Source: Ancylomarina sp. 16SWW S1-10-2 (GTDB lineage: Bacteria; Bacteroidota; Bacteroidia; Bacteroidales; Marinifilaceae). Taken from it: DNA of 64,000 bases. Positions 1-9,010 of this stretch are shown here, piece by piece. The notes beneath the pieces were generated by a model. That model was not told where the DNA came from, ran no database searches, and was given only the letters and a program-made list of their open reading frames with translations. Position 1 is the stretch's first letter, and each line of letters opens with the position of its first letter. The stretch covers positions 1 to 64,000 of the forward strand of contig NZ_SADB01000010.1 in NCBI RefSeq assembly GCF_009669305.1, written 5' to 3'. Both the position numbers and the translations under genes were made by a program.

Positions 1-150
1 TGATGGAATAACAAATGAAAAAGTACAATGGGTTCAAGATAAACTAAATAATAGGCCGAGAAAGCGTCTAAATTACTTGACTCCAAATGAAAAATATAAT
101 TATGTTGTAAATAATCAAAAAGTTGCATTTGCAACTTGAATTCAGGAAGT
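1..150 (+). mobile_element. 3' end of an IS30-family insertion sequence
   Basis: The window opens inside an IS30-type transposase reading frame that stops at 139. In this family the right terminal inverted repeat lies at or just past the transposase stop, so the element should end within about 10-30 bases of it; 150 is an approximate border. The next open frame starts immediately and encodes a signal peptide without its own ATG, which suggests the element landed in the 5' end of that gene. The left end and target duplication are outside the window. Confidence 0.6.
2..139 (+). CDS. IS30-family transposase, C-terminal fragment (cut by window edge)
   Basis: The frame beginning at base 2 reads 45 residues to a TGA at 137-139. 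It contains NNRPRKRLNYLTPNE followed by KVAFAT at the very end. The RPRK-LxxxTPxE block and the short hydrophobic tail ending in Thr are typical of the C-terminus of IS30-family DDE transposases, as I know them from Bacteroidota. These enzymes cut and join DNA at the ends of their own element. Only the tail is visible, so intactness cannot be judged. Its last 17 bases overlap, in another frame, the open frame of the following outer-membrane gene. Confidence 0.75.
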   Translation, partial: DGITNEKVQWVQDKLNNRPRKRLNYLTPNEKYNYVVNNQKVAFAT

Positions 151-1286
151 GGTTATTTTTAAGTCTTGCAATATTTTCATCACTAATTGTTGATGCTCAG
201 AATAATACTCGAATAAAAGAAGCATATATTATTGACAAGGATACAATATATGGTGAGGTGAAATTAAAATCGAACATGTACGATAGTATCCTATTCAAAA
301 AATCAGGACAAGATAGTTTTGAGTCAATAAATGCACAAGATATTGAAGGTTTATGTCTTGAGAATAAGACAAATTACCGAAGGATTCGCTATAAGATAGG
401 TAATGAAATGAAAACAAACCTGTTTTTACAATTAACAAATGGTAAAGCAAATTTGTATAAAGGAGATGGGATTTATTTGCTTGATAACGAAGGTCAGTAT
501 TATTATTTAGCATACGAGACTGCTTATGTCGAAAATCGTGTTCCTAAAATTGATGTTCGTTTTAAAGTTGTTCTATTGAAAGCATTAGAAGATTGTGAAG
601 GTGTCTCAAAGCAAGTGCGTTCAGCTATTTTTAGTGATAATAGCTTAACTCGTTTAGTTGATTATTATAACGGTAAAATGGGAAGTAATCATGAGGTTAA
701 TATTCGAAAAACAATTGTTAGAAAAGGTGTAAAATTAGGTGGAGGAATAAATACAATTAGCTTTTCAGATAAGCGATCAGAGTATTACAATTATGATAAT
801 AGTTGGGGAGAAACATTTAATCTTGGTTTCTATGTGAATTTTTCAAAAGAAGATAAACCTTTATCACTTCAACCAGAGTTAATAATAAGTAGAAAGAATA
901 CGGTTATGTCTCGAAATATGGATCAGTTAAATAGGAAGGTTGAATTGAAATCTACTCAAATTCAGTTGCCTATTATGGCTTATTATGAGTTACCATATAA
1001 AAGATTTACACCGGTTTTATCGTTAGGTTTGGTTTCTGCTTACGAGATAACTGGAAATTCTACGATTACTGATAACTCTCAATATTCTGACAATTTATTT
1101 GTTCGGGATTTTGAGATGAATAAATTTAGTATCGGTTTTCGCGCTGGAATAGGTGTGAAAATGAAAATTTATAAGAAAGATCTATTGTTAGAATACAACT
1201 ACGAACACCTATATACCAATTTTGATTATGTAGTGAATGAATTTAGATTCAAATCACATACTTTATCAATGAGTTTTGATATTTAA
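123..1286 (+). CDS. outer-membrane beta-barrel protein, probably 5'-altered by an IS30 insertion
   Basis: The mature protein has an N-terminal soluble part of about 165 residues, rich in short strands, followed by alternating hydrophobic/polar strands (from about residue 195: KLGGGINTISFSD, TFNLGFYVNFSK, LPIMAYYELPY) typical of the OMP_b-brl_2/porin-like barrels of Bacteroidota. Residues 9-26 (RKWLFLSLAIFSSLIVDA) form a signal peptide. There is no ATG: the only upstream start is TTG at 123, inside the transposase tail, so the first eight or so residues come from IS sequence. A protease gene follows after 35 bases on the same strand, so the two are probably co-transcribed. Whether the gene is still translated is unknown. 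The barrel assignment is fair; no specific role can be given. Confidence 0.65.
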   Translation: MHLQLEFRKWLFLSLAIFSSLIVDAQNNTRIKEAYIIDKDTIYGEVKLKSNMYDSILFKKSGQDSFESINAQDIEGLCLENKTNYRRIRYKIGNEMKTNLFLQLTNGKANLYKGDGIYLLDNEGQYYYLAYETAYVENRVPKIDVRFKVVLLKALEDCEGVSKQVRSAIFSDNSLTRLVDYYNGKMGSNHEVNIRKTIVRKGVKLGGGINTISFSDKRSEYYNYDNSWGETFNLGFYVNFSKEDKPLSLQPELIISRKNTVMSRNMDQLNRKVELKSTQIQLPIMAYYELPYKRFTPVLSLGLVSAYEITGNSTITDNSQYSDNLFVRDFEMNKFSIGFRAGIGVKMKIYKKDLLLEYNYEHLYTNFDYVVNEFRFKSHTLSMSFDI

Positions 1287-1321
1287 AAGTTTAGGAATTA
1301 AGGAAAAATAAAGAGAAGAAG

Positions 1322-2941
1322 ATGAATATTATAAAAGTAAAATTACTGATCCTGAGTTTACTGTTTGCTTATTCGGCAAAAGCTTTAGAAAACATAGATG
1401 GAGATAATCTTAATGAGGAGAAAATTGTAAATATTCAAAAGCAGACAAAACTTATTTACCCACACATTCTTGAATGTACCGTGAGTATTGGCGAAGGTTG
1501 TTCCGGCGTAATTGTTTCTGAAGATGGCTATGTGTTGACAGCGAGTCATGTTATTCAAAATTTTATGCAAACTGGTGAAAAACTATCGGTTAAATTGCAA
1601 GATGGTGTTGAGCGAGAAGTTGAGCGCTTAGGACGAAGTATGATCGGTGATTTTGCTCTTTTGAAATTGAAAGAAGATAGGAAATGGCCCTACGTGAAAA
1701 TTGGATCTAGTGAGTCTTTAAGTAGTAATGAGGTTTGTTTAATGCTTGGTCATTCTGGTGGATATTTAGAGGATAGACCTGCAGTTCTTCGTTCTGGTTT
1801 TGTTCGAGGTTATACAGCAACTGGATTTTTAAGAACAACATGTACAATGATGCCTGGTGATTCTGGAGGTCCATTATTCAATTTAAATGGTGAGTTAATC
1901 GGAATAAACAGTTATTGTTGGGAAAAGGAATATGAAAATTATTTCTCTCCAACAGATCGAATTATGAAAGATTGGGATCGTATAAAAAATGGAGAAGAGT
2001 TTAACCTTACTAATCCTGCGTACTATAATAAAACGATTACAAAAGCTAAGGTTAAAAAAGGTCCGTTTGTTCTTCAAATGAGTAATGATGCAATATCTAA
2101 GCTCATAAAAGAGAAAAGCCAGATAGACGAAGCTGTTGTTTATCCTATTTATTCTTTGGATGATGATGATGAACTAATAATACATGCTACACAAATAGCT
2201 TCTGATGGAATTATTGTTTCTAAGTCATCCATGATAATAGAGGATGCTGTGAGATGTAAGCGTAAAAATGGGACTTTTGTGAAGGCAAATGTTATTGGAA
2301 GAAGTGAAGAGAATGATTTGGTATTTTTAAAATCAGATTCTTTAGCAGAAATTCAATTAACAGTTAGTTCAGAAAGAGAAATAGGCGATTTTATTGGTGT
2401 TGTTGATGCTGAAAACAATGTTTATCAGTCTGGAGTGATAGGTGTAGATACCAGGAATGTACCTGTTCAAGTTTCGGGGATGTTTGGAATGGAAGTTGAT
2501 GGTTTAAGTGTATCAAAAGTATATGATAATAGTAATAGCTTTGTTGCTGGAATTAAGGCGGGAGATCAGATCCTTGGTATAAATTCTATGGTTTTTAATA
2601 CTGAGGATGAATACAAGTCATTTATGGAGAATACTTGTCCCAATCAAGTTGTTGATGTAAGATTGAAGAGAGGCAGCGAAGATTTTGAAACAAGGGTAAA
2701 ATTAGGTCCGTATGAAAATAAACATCATCCAGCCTATATGGTTGAGCTAAGTGGAAAAAAAGAAGGATTTGCCAAGGCCTTTACATTTGATATAGCTATA
2801 AAACCAATAGATTGTGGAACACCCCTTATTAATGTAAGAGGCGAAATTGTTGGTGTTACAATTGCTCGATCGACTCGGACATGCGCTTTTGCAATACCTA
2901 TTGAAGTAATATTAGAAGAATATAGTCAGATCGTAAATTAG
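1322..2941 (+). CDS. secreted trypsin-like serine protease with PDZ and a second, degenerate protease domain
   Basis: ATG at 1322 follows a purine-rich stretch (AGAGAAGAAG). Residues 1-22 are a signal peptide. The first chymotrypsin-fold domain (about 45-215) has a full triad: His76 in TASHV, Asp110 in IGDFALLKL and Ser181 in PGDSGGPLFN, as in DegP/HtrA-like and S1C proteases. A second copy follows (about 285-535): the histidine site reads SKSSM (no His), Asp332 is kept (NDLVFLK), and the serine site reads DCGTPL with Cys498 in place of Ser. A PDZ domain (about 385-460, GIKAGDQILGINS) sits between the Asp and Cys strands of this second copy. It probably cleaves misfolded or specific envelope proteins in the periplasm or outside. 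The preceding barrel gene may be its partner. Confidence 0.8.
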   Translation: MNIIKVKLLILSLLFAYSAKALENIDGDNLNEEKIVNIQKQTKLIYPHILECTVSIGEGCSGVIVSEDGYVLTASHVIQNFMQTGEKLSVKLQDGVEREVERLGRSMIGDFALLKLKEDRKWPYVKIGSSESLSSNEVCLMLGHSGGYLEDRPAVLRSGFVRGYTATGFLRTTCTMMPGDSGGPLFNLNGELIGINSYCWEKEYENYFSPTDRIMKDWDRIKNGEEFNLTNPAYYNKTITKAKVKKGPFVLQMSNDAISKLIKEKSQIDEAVVYPIYSLDDDDELIIHATQIASDGIIVSKSSMIIEDAVRCKRKNGTFVKANVIGRSEENDLVFLKSDSLAEIQLTVSSEREIGDFIGVVDAENNVYQSGVIGVDTRNVPVQVSGMFGMEVDGLSVSKVYDNSNSFVAGIKAGDQILGINSMVFNTEDEYKSFMENTCPNQVVDVRLKRGSEDFETRVKLGPYENKHHPAYMVELSGKKEGFAKAFTFDIAIKPIDCGTPLINVRGEIVGVTIARSTRTCAFAIPIEVILEEYSQIVN

Positions 2942-3284
2942 AAAGCTTGAAATCTAGTTAGTATTATTTAATATAAGTACGCTCTCAAATGTTGGATAGA
3001 ACATTTGGGGCATATTTAATACTATCTCATAAATGTGTAAATGAATTCTATAGGGTTAGGCTTTTGTCTGACCCTTTTTTCAAATATTTTTAATGATTTA
3101 ATATCACTTCCCAGTTTCTGATTGGCATCGTCCATCTTTTAGTAGTTTACCTAACAGCCATATAAACAAACTTTATTACAGTTTCCGAAAAATTAGAAAT
3201 CGTTATTTATACTTGTTATGGAATATGACCTGTTCATGTTTCATTTTATGAAACTATCAAAATGCAATAAGTAAGAATAAAGCA
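2942..3284. other. 343-base intergenic region between convergent genes
   Basis: No reading frame of note. It holds an 8-bp perfect hairpin at 2986-3007 (CAAATGTT / AACATTTG, six-base loop) without a T-run, and a proper terminator at 3053-3080. The remaining 200 bases show nothing I recognise. Confidence 0.6.
3053..3080 (+). terminator. Rho-independent terminator after the protease gene
   Basis: GGGTTAGGC, loop TTTT, GTCTGACCC, then six T. The nine-pair stem includes two G-T wobbles. It lies 110 bases after the protease stop and reads in its direction. Confidence 0.75.
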
Positions 3285-5483
3285 TTAGAACCAATATCCT
3301 AAATTGATAAAGCTTCTTAATTTAGTATCGAAACTAGATAGTGAAAGAGTTATTTCCATAGGACCTATGAGAGAATTATAGGAGTAGGTTAATCCAATAC
3401 CTTTAATCCAATGAGCATCGCTTAGTGTGTCATCAATATCGTCGATTACTGTTCCTATATTAGGTTTTAGAATTAAGTAATTATTTCTAAATAATTCATA
3501 TTGTATATCTGTTCTAAATACAAATGAATTTGTTGATGCAATTTCCATACGTCTTAGGCCAACAAAGGGAACTTGTATGTCGAAGTAGTTTGTCAGATCC
3601 TGACCTCCTGTATAGGTCTTAAAAACTTTAGGAATATTACTCCCCCAAACAGCTCGACCAAAAAACTGAGGGTAAAGTGTTAGTTTATCATTATAGGCTA
3701 TAGCTTTTTTTACTTTTAAGTAAGCTACAACTCCAGATTTATCACCATTAAAATCAATACCATTTTTTGTTATTAGTTTATATTCCCCATGTAAACTAAA
3801 TCCTTTTTTAGGGTAATAACCTTTATCATGGGAATCTATCTTAATAAATGCATAGTAGGTGAAGTAGTGATCTTCAAAATCTTCATTAACATCAGAGCTT
3901 TCAATGTTTTCTGATAGTTTATAGAATTCTATTTTACCTCCAAAACCGACTGAGTAGGATTCACGAAATGTAGAATGAATATTTGCATCTAGTTTTAATT
4001 GTCTTAGATCGTAGCTGCCTATTTTATTGTTATCCTCGTAATCAAACACATCAGAATCATTTATATCAAATTTTAATTGATAACTAGGTTTAATACCATT
4101 GTCTACATCGTATATGGCCGTAAATCTAGGATTTTCAGAAAGCTTTAGGTCTAATGAAAGACTAGAGCCATCTTGTATTTTATTTTGAAAAGTTGTGTTT
4201 AGTAAAACAGCGGCTTTATTGTCGTTATCGTAATGTATACCTACATTAAATTGTTTTGAATTTCGTTCTATTACATTAATAACCAATGTCTTTTCCTCAG
4301 TTCCATTAAGTTGAAAATCTATCTTGTCGAAATACTTACTTCCATAGGCTCTATCTATACTTTTTTTAATATTTTTTAAATTTGTCCATGTTTTTTTCTC
4401 AATATTTAGTTTACCAAGTAAAGTTGATTCTTTAACATGATCAAGCCCATTTATGACAAGATCTTTAATGAAAAATTTAGTTGTGTCACATGTGTGAGGA
4501 TAATTTTGATTTTGTGTTTTTGTAAGTTGGTATTTACTTATAAGTTGTTTTAATTCAGTAATTTGTTTCTGAGAAATTTGTTCGCCACGTTTTATAAGCG
4601 AATCAGCATCTTGAAAATCAGCAACCTTATAACCCTTAATATTTGGTTTAATATAAATATCACATAGTTTTCTGTTTTTAACAAACTCTTTTTTTGCCAT
4701 TAGGCTGATAGTCTGGTTAATGATATCTTCTATAGAGTTTAATTCGTCTTTGCTTCTTGGTCCAGTTTGAACATCTACACCTATTACAATATCTGCTCCC
4801 ATTTTTACAACTTCTTCAACAGGAAAGTTGTTAACCATACCACCATCAGCCAATAATTTACCATCAATTTCAACAGGCGTAAATATTGTAGGTATAGCCA
4901 TACTTGCCCTTAAAGCTTCTGAAATATTCCCTTTATCAAGAACAACAGCATCGCCTGTTTCTAGGTCGGTTGCAACACATACAAATGGGATGGGGAATTT
5001 TCTAAAGTCAGTTTTATCGTGATATTCAATGGTCTGACGATCGAATAGATTAATAATGTTTTGCCCTTTTACAATCCCAGCTGGTAATTGAATGCCTTTA
5101 GGTTTTATTGGGAAGGAGATAACATATCGATCAAGAGCTTGTTTGTATTTTACGTTAATGTATTTTCTAGATATTTCATCTGTCAATAATTCTTCCCAAT
5201 TCTGATTTAAGACTAATTCTTCTATTTCAGAAGCAGAATACCCCATTGCATAAAAAGCACCAATAATACTTCCCATACTCGTACCAGAAATATAATCTAT
5301 TGGCATATTCAATTTTTCAAGAACTTTGAGTACACCAATGTGAGCAAAGCCTTTTGCACCTCCACCACTTAAGACTAATCCAATTTTGGGACGTGAATTT
5401 TCTTGTAAACTATCTTTTTTGCTTTGAGCATTGAGATTTAAACTCAATAGGATAATTAGAAGAGAGAGTTGCGTTTTTAACAT
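3285..5483 (-). CDS. patatin-like phospholipase fused to a POTRA/BamA-type outer-membrane barrel
   Basis: I place the start at the ATG at 5483, which gives the signal peptide MLKTQLSLLIILLSLNLNA; a TTG nine codons upstream is less likely. The patatin domain (about 35-245) shows the oxyanion loop SGGGAKG, the nucleophile elbow GTSMG and the DGG catalytic aspartate (LADGGMVNNFP). After a linker come one POTRA-like segment (about 340-410) and a C-terminal Omp85/surface-antigen barrel to the last residue (ending GYWF, an aromatic terminus usual for barrels). This is the PlpD/type Vd-like architecture: a lipase carried on its own barrel in the outer membrane, probably acting on phospholipids or lysophospholipids. 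About 730 residues is the normal size. It converges on the protease gene and seems monocistronic. Confidence 0.88.
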   Translation of the reverse strand: MLKTQLSLLIILLSLNLNAQSKKDSLQENSRPKIGLVLSGGGAKGFAHIGVLKVLEKLNMPIDYISGTSMGSIIGAFYAMGYSASEIEELVLNQNWEELLTDEISRKYINVKYKQALDRYVISFPIKPKGIQLPAGIVKGQNIINLFDRQTIEYHDKTDFRKFPIPFVCVATDLETGDAVVLDKGNISEALRASMAIPTIFTPVEIDGKLLADGGMVNNFPVEEVVKMGADIVIGVDVQTGPRSKDELNSIEDIINQTISLMAKKEFVKNRKLCDIYIKPNIKGYKVADFQDADSLIKRGEQISQKQITELKQLISKYQLTKTQNQNYPHTCDTTKFFIKDLVINGLDHVKESTLLGKLNIEKKTWTNLKNIKKSIDRAYGSKYFDKIDFQLNGTEEKTLVINVIERNSKQFNVGIHYDNDNKAAVLLNTTFQNKIQDGSSLSLDLKLSENPRFTAIYDVDNGIKPSYQLKFDINDSDVFDYEDNNKIGSYDLRQLKLDANIHSTFRESYSVGFGGKIEFYKLSENIESSDVNEDFEDHYFTYYAFIKIDSHDKGYYPKKGFSLHGEYKLITKNGIDFNGDKSGVVAYLKVKKAIAYNDKLTLYPQFFGRAVWGSNIPKVFKTYTGGQDLTNYFDIQVPFVGLRRMEIASTNSFVFRTDIQYELFRNNYLILKPNIGTVIDDIDDTLSDAHWIKGIGLTYSYNSLIGPMEITLSLSSFDTKLRSFINLGYWF

Positions 5484-5949
5484 GTAGACTATATGATTAA
5501 TTTGGTGCAATTGTTTTTCTGATAAATTATCACCTATTTATATTAATTTATTGGTTTAGTTTATCGAGTTCTTTTTAATTTTCTTTTAATACTAGAACGA
5601 AGTATGGGGAAATTAAATATTCTTTGAAATGTACTTAAGGTTAAATTCTTAATATTTCAAAGGTATATTTTATGCTATTAAAAAGCGATGAAAAACTGAA
5701 TCTGTTTAATAATATTTGATATGTTAAATTGAAAATAGACATTATCAGTTATCAACTTATTTTTTATATAAATTAAGTTTATACTAATAATTTAATAAAG
5801 TAAAGTTACAAACTTTTTCTAAAAAAGGTGAATTTAAAAAACGGAACAGAGAGGATATGATAGGTTATGCTAAAAGGAGGTGATTGAGGTGTAAAAAAAA
5901 GCTCTAAGTGTTCTTACTTAGAGCTAGATTTGCATAAAATTTTATAAGT
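5484..5949. other. 466-base intergenic region upstream of the phospholipase gene
   Basis: Very AT-rich with no supported gene. It should hold the promoter of the phospholipase (reading left) and contains the helicase terminator at 5893-5925. A 12-base stretch AAAGGAGGTGAT at 5873-5884 equals an ideal Shine-Dalgarno sequence but is followed by only a seven-codon frame. Confidence 0.5.
5893..5925 (-). terminator. terminator of the DEAD-box helicase gene
   Basis: A perfect 10-bp stem AGCTCTAAGT / ACTTAGAGCT with a six-base loop, followed on the minus strand by a run of eight T. It lies 25 bases past the helicase stop. Confidence 0.85.
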
Positions 5950-7218
5950 CTATTTCTTTTGTTTTTTCTGTTTTTTCTTTGCCTTTTTAGCCTTGGCTTT
6001 TTTGTTGTCTATCTCAAAATTCTCAGCTTCTTCCATTAGTTCTTTCAAACTTTTCGAATAGTCTTCCGAAAAGTCAATAGTTGTAGAATAATCCTCTTTT
6101 GAGATTTCCATCTCAACAATTTTTTTTCCAAGATATTCTTCAATTTCATTGAGCATCAACTTTTCTTCTTCGCTACAAAATGAAATAGCAACACCTTTGT
6201 GAACTCCACGTCCTGTACGTCCTACGCGGTGCACATAGTTTTCATCCACATCAGGGAGGTCATAGTTAACAACATAGTCTACATTAGGAATATCAATTCC
6301 TCGGGCACTAACATCAGTCGCAATTAGAACTTTCGTTTTACCCGATTTAAATTCATTAAGAGCTGTTAATCTATCTTTTTGTTCTTTATCACCATGTATG
6401 GTCATCGTATTAATATCGACTCTTTGCATGGCTTTAAAGACTCTCTCTGCACGAACTTTTGTTCTAACAAAAACTAGAATTTTACTATCAGCATTGTCTT
6501 TAATAAAACGCTCAAGAAAGAATCGTTTGTCATCCATTTTGATAAATCCGACAGAATGATTGACGTTTTTAGCAACAGGATCTTTAGGTGAAATTTGTAT
6601 ACGAATAGCTCTGGTTACTAATGAATAAGCTAGTTTCTTAATTCGAGGACTAATTGTTGCCGAAAAGAAAAGTGTTTGTCTATTCTTAGGTAAATATTTT
6701 ATGAGGTCTTCAATATCTTTAATAAAACCAAGATCAAGCATATGATCGGCCTCATCAAGTATCAATGTTTCAACATCACGAAGATAAATATGACCTTGAT
6801 GTACAAGATCAAACATTCTACCTGGAGTTGTTATAAGAATATCGATTCCTTCTTGTAGTTTGGCAATTTGGGGTCCTTGTTCTACACCTCCAAATACACA
6901 AAAACTAATCACTTTGGTATTTTTTCCAATTTCTTGAAAAACCTCAGTAATTTGAATTGCAAGCTCTCGAGTTGGAACCATTACAACAGCTTTGATTCCT
7001 TGTGATTCTTTAGTCTTTTTATTTCGATGTAGTTTATCGATAATAGGAATGGCAAAAGCAGCCGTTTTACCCGTACCTGTTTGAGCAATAGCTAAAACAT
7101 CTTCCCCTTTCATAATAGGAGGAATTGCTTTGAATTGGATATCCGTAGGACGTTTAAAATTTAAGCTTTCTAAGTTGCTTTTAATCTCTGAACTAAAACT
7201 ATATTGATTGAATTTCAT
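5950..7218 (-). CDS. DEAD-box ATP-dependent RNA helicase (RhlE/DeaD type)
   Basis: All helicase motifs are present in order: aromatic plus Q motif (residues about 5-28), motif I AQTGTGKT, Ia PTRELA, Ib TPGR, II DEAD, III SAT, then in RecA domain 2 the V and VI motifs (ATDVSARGID, HRVGRTGR). The C-terminus (about 405-422) is a lysine-only tail, which in this family binds RNA non-specifically. At 422 residues it matches RhlE-like proteins. Such enzymes unwind short RNA duplexes in ribosome assembly and RNA decay, often at low temperature. It is flanked by its own terminator and a possible promoter, so it is probably a single-gene unit. Assignment to the DEAD family is certain; the exact subfamily is not. 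Confidence 0.93.
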   Translation of the reverse strand: MKFNQYSFSSEIKSNLESLNFKRPTDIQFKAIPPIMKGEDVLAIAQTGTGKTAAFAIPIIDKLHRNKKTKESQGIKAVVMVPTRELAIQITEVFQEIGKNTKVISFCVFGGVEQGPQIAKLQEGIDILITTPGRMFDLVHQGHIYLRDVETLILDEADHMLDLGFIKDIEDLIKYLPKNRQTLFFSATISPRIKKLAYSLVTRAIRIQISPKDPVAKNVNHSVGFIKMDDKRFFLERFIKDNADSKILVFVRTKVRAERVFKAMQRVDINTMTIHGDKEQKDRLTALNEFKSGKTKVLIATDVSARGIDIPNVDYVVNYDLPDVDENYVHRVGRTGRGVHKGVAISFCSEEEKLMLNEIEEYLGKKIVEMEISKEDYSTTIDFSEDYSKSLKELMEEAENFEIDNKKAKAKKAKKKQKKQKK

Positions 7219-7277
7219 TGATGTATTTCTGATTTTCTTGTAAATAGCAAGAAATGCTATTTTAATATTAGATGGTA

Positions 7278-7285
7278 CAAAGATA
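7278..7285 (-). promoter_or_regulatory. possible -7 box of the helicase promoter
   Basis: On the minus strand this reads TATCTTTG, matching the Bacteroidota -7 consensus TAnnTTTG, about 60 bases before the start codon. No TTG is present at the usual -33 distance, so support is partial. Confidence 0.35.
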
Positions 7286-7351
7286 CAAGAAACTTTTGAT
7301 GTATAATGAGCTTCTTTTTTTGAATGGAAAGGATGTGTCGATTAGTTATTA

Positions 7352-8923
7352 TTAATTGTCTTTTTTAGCTACTTGTTTTAGGTTGGTATTAATTCTTTTT
7401 AAGGCTTGTTGAATATTTTCTTCAGGTTCAATATAATTTTGAGTCCCCCAAAATGTGGCATCATATGGTTGTTTAGACTTAGACATAACGGTATTAGGAT
7501 GTAGGCGTTCTCTATATTTAAAGCTTTTAATATTAGTGGTATCAACCAGAGTGACTGCCATTTCAAAGTTCGTTTCAAAAGTTTTAGCAAAGAATTGATG
7601 TTTGTGCCGAACTTTAAATTTAAGATTGCCTTTTGTGTGGTTTAAGTAATATTTCCCATTGATGTTTTTATAAGAAACAGCATAGCCTATTCTCAAGGGT
7701 TTAACTTTAGTTTTGGATGACTTATGTGCTATAAAGTGGTTTTTTAGTTCACCAATTCGAGAGGAGGGATAAGAGAATTCGGCTCTAATAATAGCTAGAC
7801 TTCTAGTGTCTATAAAGATATCACCTTGCATCAAGAGAAGACTGTTGCTACCTTTAGGTTCAAAATGGATGACATAAACAGGATGATTATCGAATGAGCT
7901 GATATCAGCTAAATGGAAGTTATAAAGATGAAAGTTATCCGTATCGAGAAAATCTATTCTATTTTTTATAATGTCAAGATGTAAACAGGCATCAACACCA
8001 CCTTTTAATCGTAACGAAACGGTATCTAAACGGCTTGAATCGTATATTTTTCGAGATTGGAAAACCTTGGCCATATCCATTCTATAAGTAGATTGATAGG
8101 CCGATTTATATATGTCGAGAATGGATTCAAGATAAATCATATAATTTTTATTTTTACTGACTGATTCCCGATAGAAAGCAGTCAGTCGGCTAGGGTGATT
8201 TGGGTAATTTTTATCAAACCTATTGATACTTGACTTGAGTAAAGCCAGAGGAGCTGTGTTACGAATAACGACTTCTTGAAGAGATATTAAATTTTCTCGG
8301 AGTTCTATACTAAGTTCATTATTCTTTATCTCATGTATAGGTATTTCTGTGTTCTTAAATCCAATGAAAGAAAATGTGAGTGTATCCTTAAAGTATTTTT
8401 CGGGTAGGTTCAATAAAAAATCACCATCAATATTGCTAATTGTTCCAATTGTTTTGCCCTTAATGCCAATACTAGCATAGGCTAATGCATTTTTGTTTTT
8501 TTTATTAACGACTCGACCTTTTACCTTCTTAAATTGCAATTGAGGTTTAAGAATATGTGTTTCTCGATTGTTTTTTTGTTTGGTAGGGAAGATAATGATT
8601 TGCTTGTTTATTTGCTGGAAATTCAATGTGGTATCAGGAATAATTTGTCTTAGTACAACAGCCAAAACAACTTCTTTAACCTCAATGTTCACTAGAGCTT
8701 TGTTTTGTAAGATACGTGCATCATAAGTAAAATATGTATTCGTCTTTTGTGCTATCGAATCTAGAGCATTTTCTAGGCTAATTTCTTTTAAACAGATTGT
8801 TATTTTTTGATTGAGGTCTTTATTTTGTGCTAGGCTAATCACACTAGCCGTAAAGAAACAAAGGAAGATAATTAAACGCTTCGCTTTTGCTTTATTGAAA
8901 GTATGAATACTAATCCCTAGCAT
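7352..8923 (-). CDS. STN and carboxypeptidase-regulatory-like domain protein (no TonB barrel)
   Basis: Residues 1-33 are a signal sequence with a long basic n-region. An STN (secretin/TonB short N-terminal) domain spans about 40-110 (ENALDSIAQKTNTYFTYD). A CarboxypepD_reg-like beta-sandwich follows (about 135-215, VKGRVVNKKNKNALAYASIGIKG, then NIDGDFLLNLPEK). The rest (about 220-500) is a soluble beta-rich region shared with the 433-residue protein at 10790-12091; no TonB plug or barrel follows. It sits downstream of an ECF sigma and a FecR gene, the place normally held by a SusC transporter. In SusC/FecA the STN domain talks to FecR across the periplasm, so this may be the signal receiver of the cassette. 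Function beyond that is unknown. Confidence 0.75.
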   Translation of the reverse strand: MLGISIHTFNKAKAKRLIIFLCFFTASVISLAQNKDLNQKITICLKEISLENALDSIAQKTNTYFTYDARILQNKALVNIEVKEVVLAVVLRQIIPDTTLNFQQINKQIIIFPTKQKNNRETHILKPQLQFKKVKGRVVNKKNKNALAYASIGIKGKTIGTISNIDGDFLLNLPEKYFKDTLTFSFIGFKNTEIPIHEIKNNELSIELRENLISLQEVVIRNTAPLALLKSSINRFDKNYPNHPSRLTAFYRESVSKNKNYMIYLESILDIYKSAYQSTYRMDMAKVFQSRKIYDSSRLDTVSLRLKGGVDACLHLDIIKNRIDFLDTDNFHLYNFHLADISSFDNHPVYVIHFEPKGSNSLLLMQGDIFIDTRSLAIIRAEFSYPSSRIGELKNHFIAHKSSKTKVKPLRIGYAVSYKNINGKYYLNHTKGNLKFKVRHKHQFFAKTFETNFEMAVTLVDTTNIKSFKYRERLHPNTVMSKSKQPYDATFWGTQNYIEPEENIQQALKRINTNLKQVAKKDN

Positions 8924-9010
8924 ATTTGTATTTTAGTTGAGAGTGAGTTGAAACCTAGTCTTATTTTAGCATTAAGTTGTCATGCTTCTCGTCTACAAAT
9001 TGAGGCTTTT

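Noticed and set aside
5873-5891. A perfect 12-base Shine-Dalgarno-like stretch, AAAGGAGGTGAT
   Set aside because: Only a seven-codon frame follows and it runs into the helicase terminator; most likely chance.
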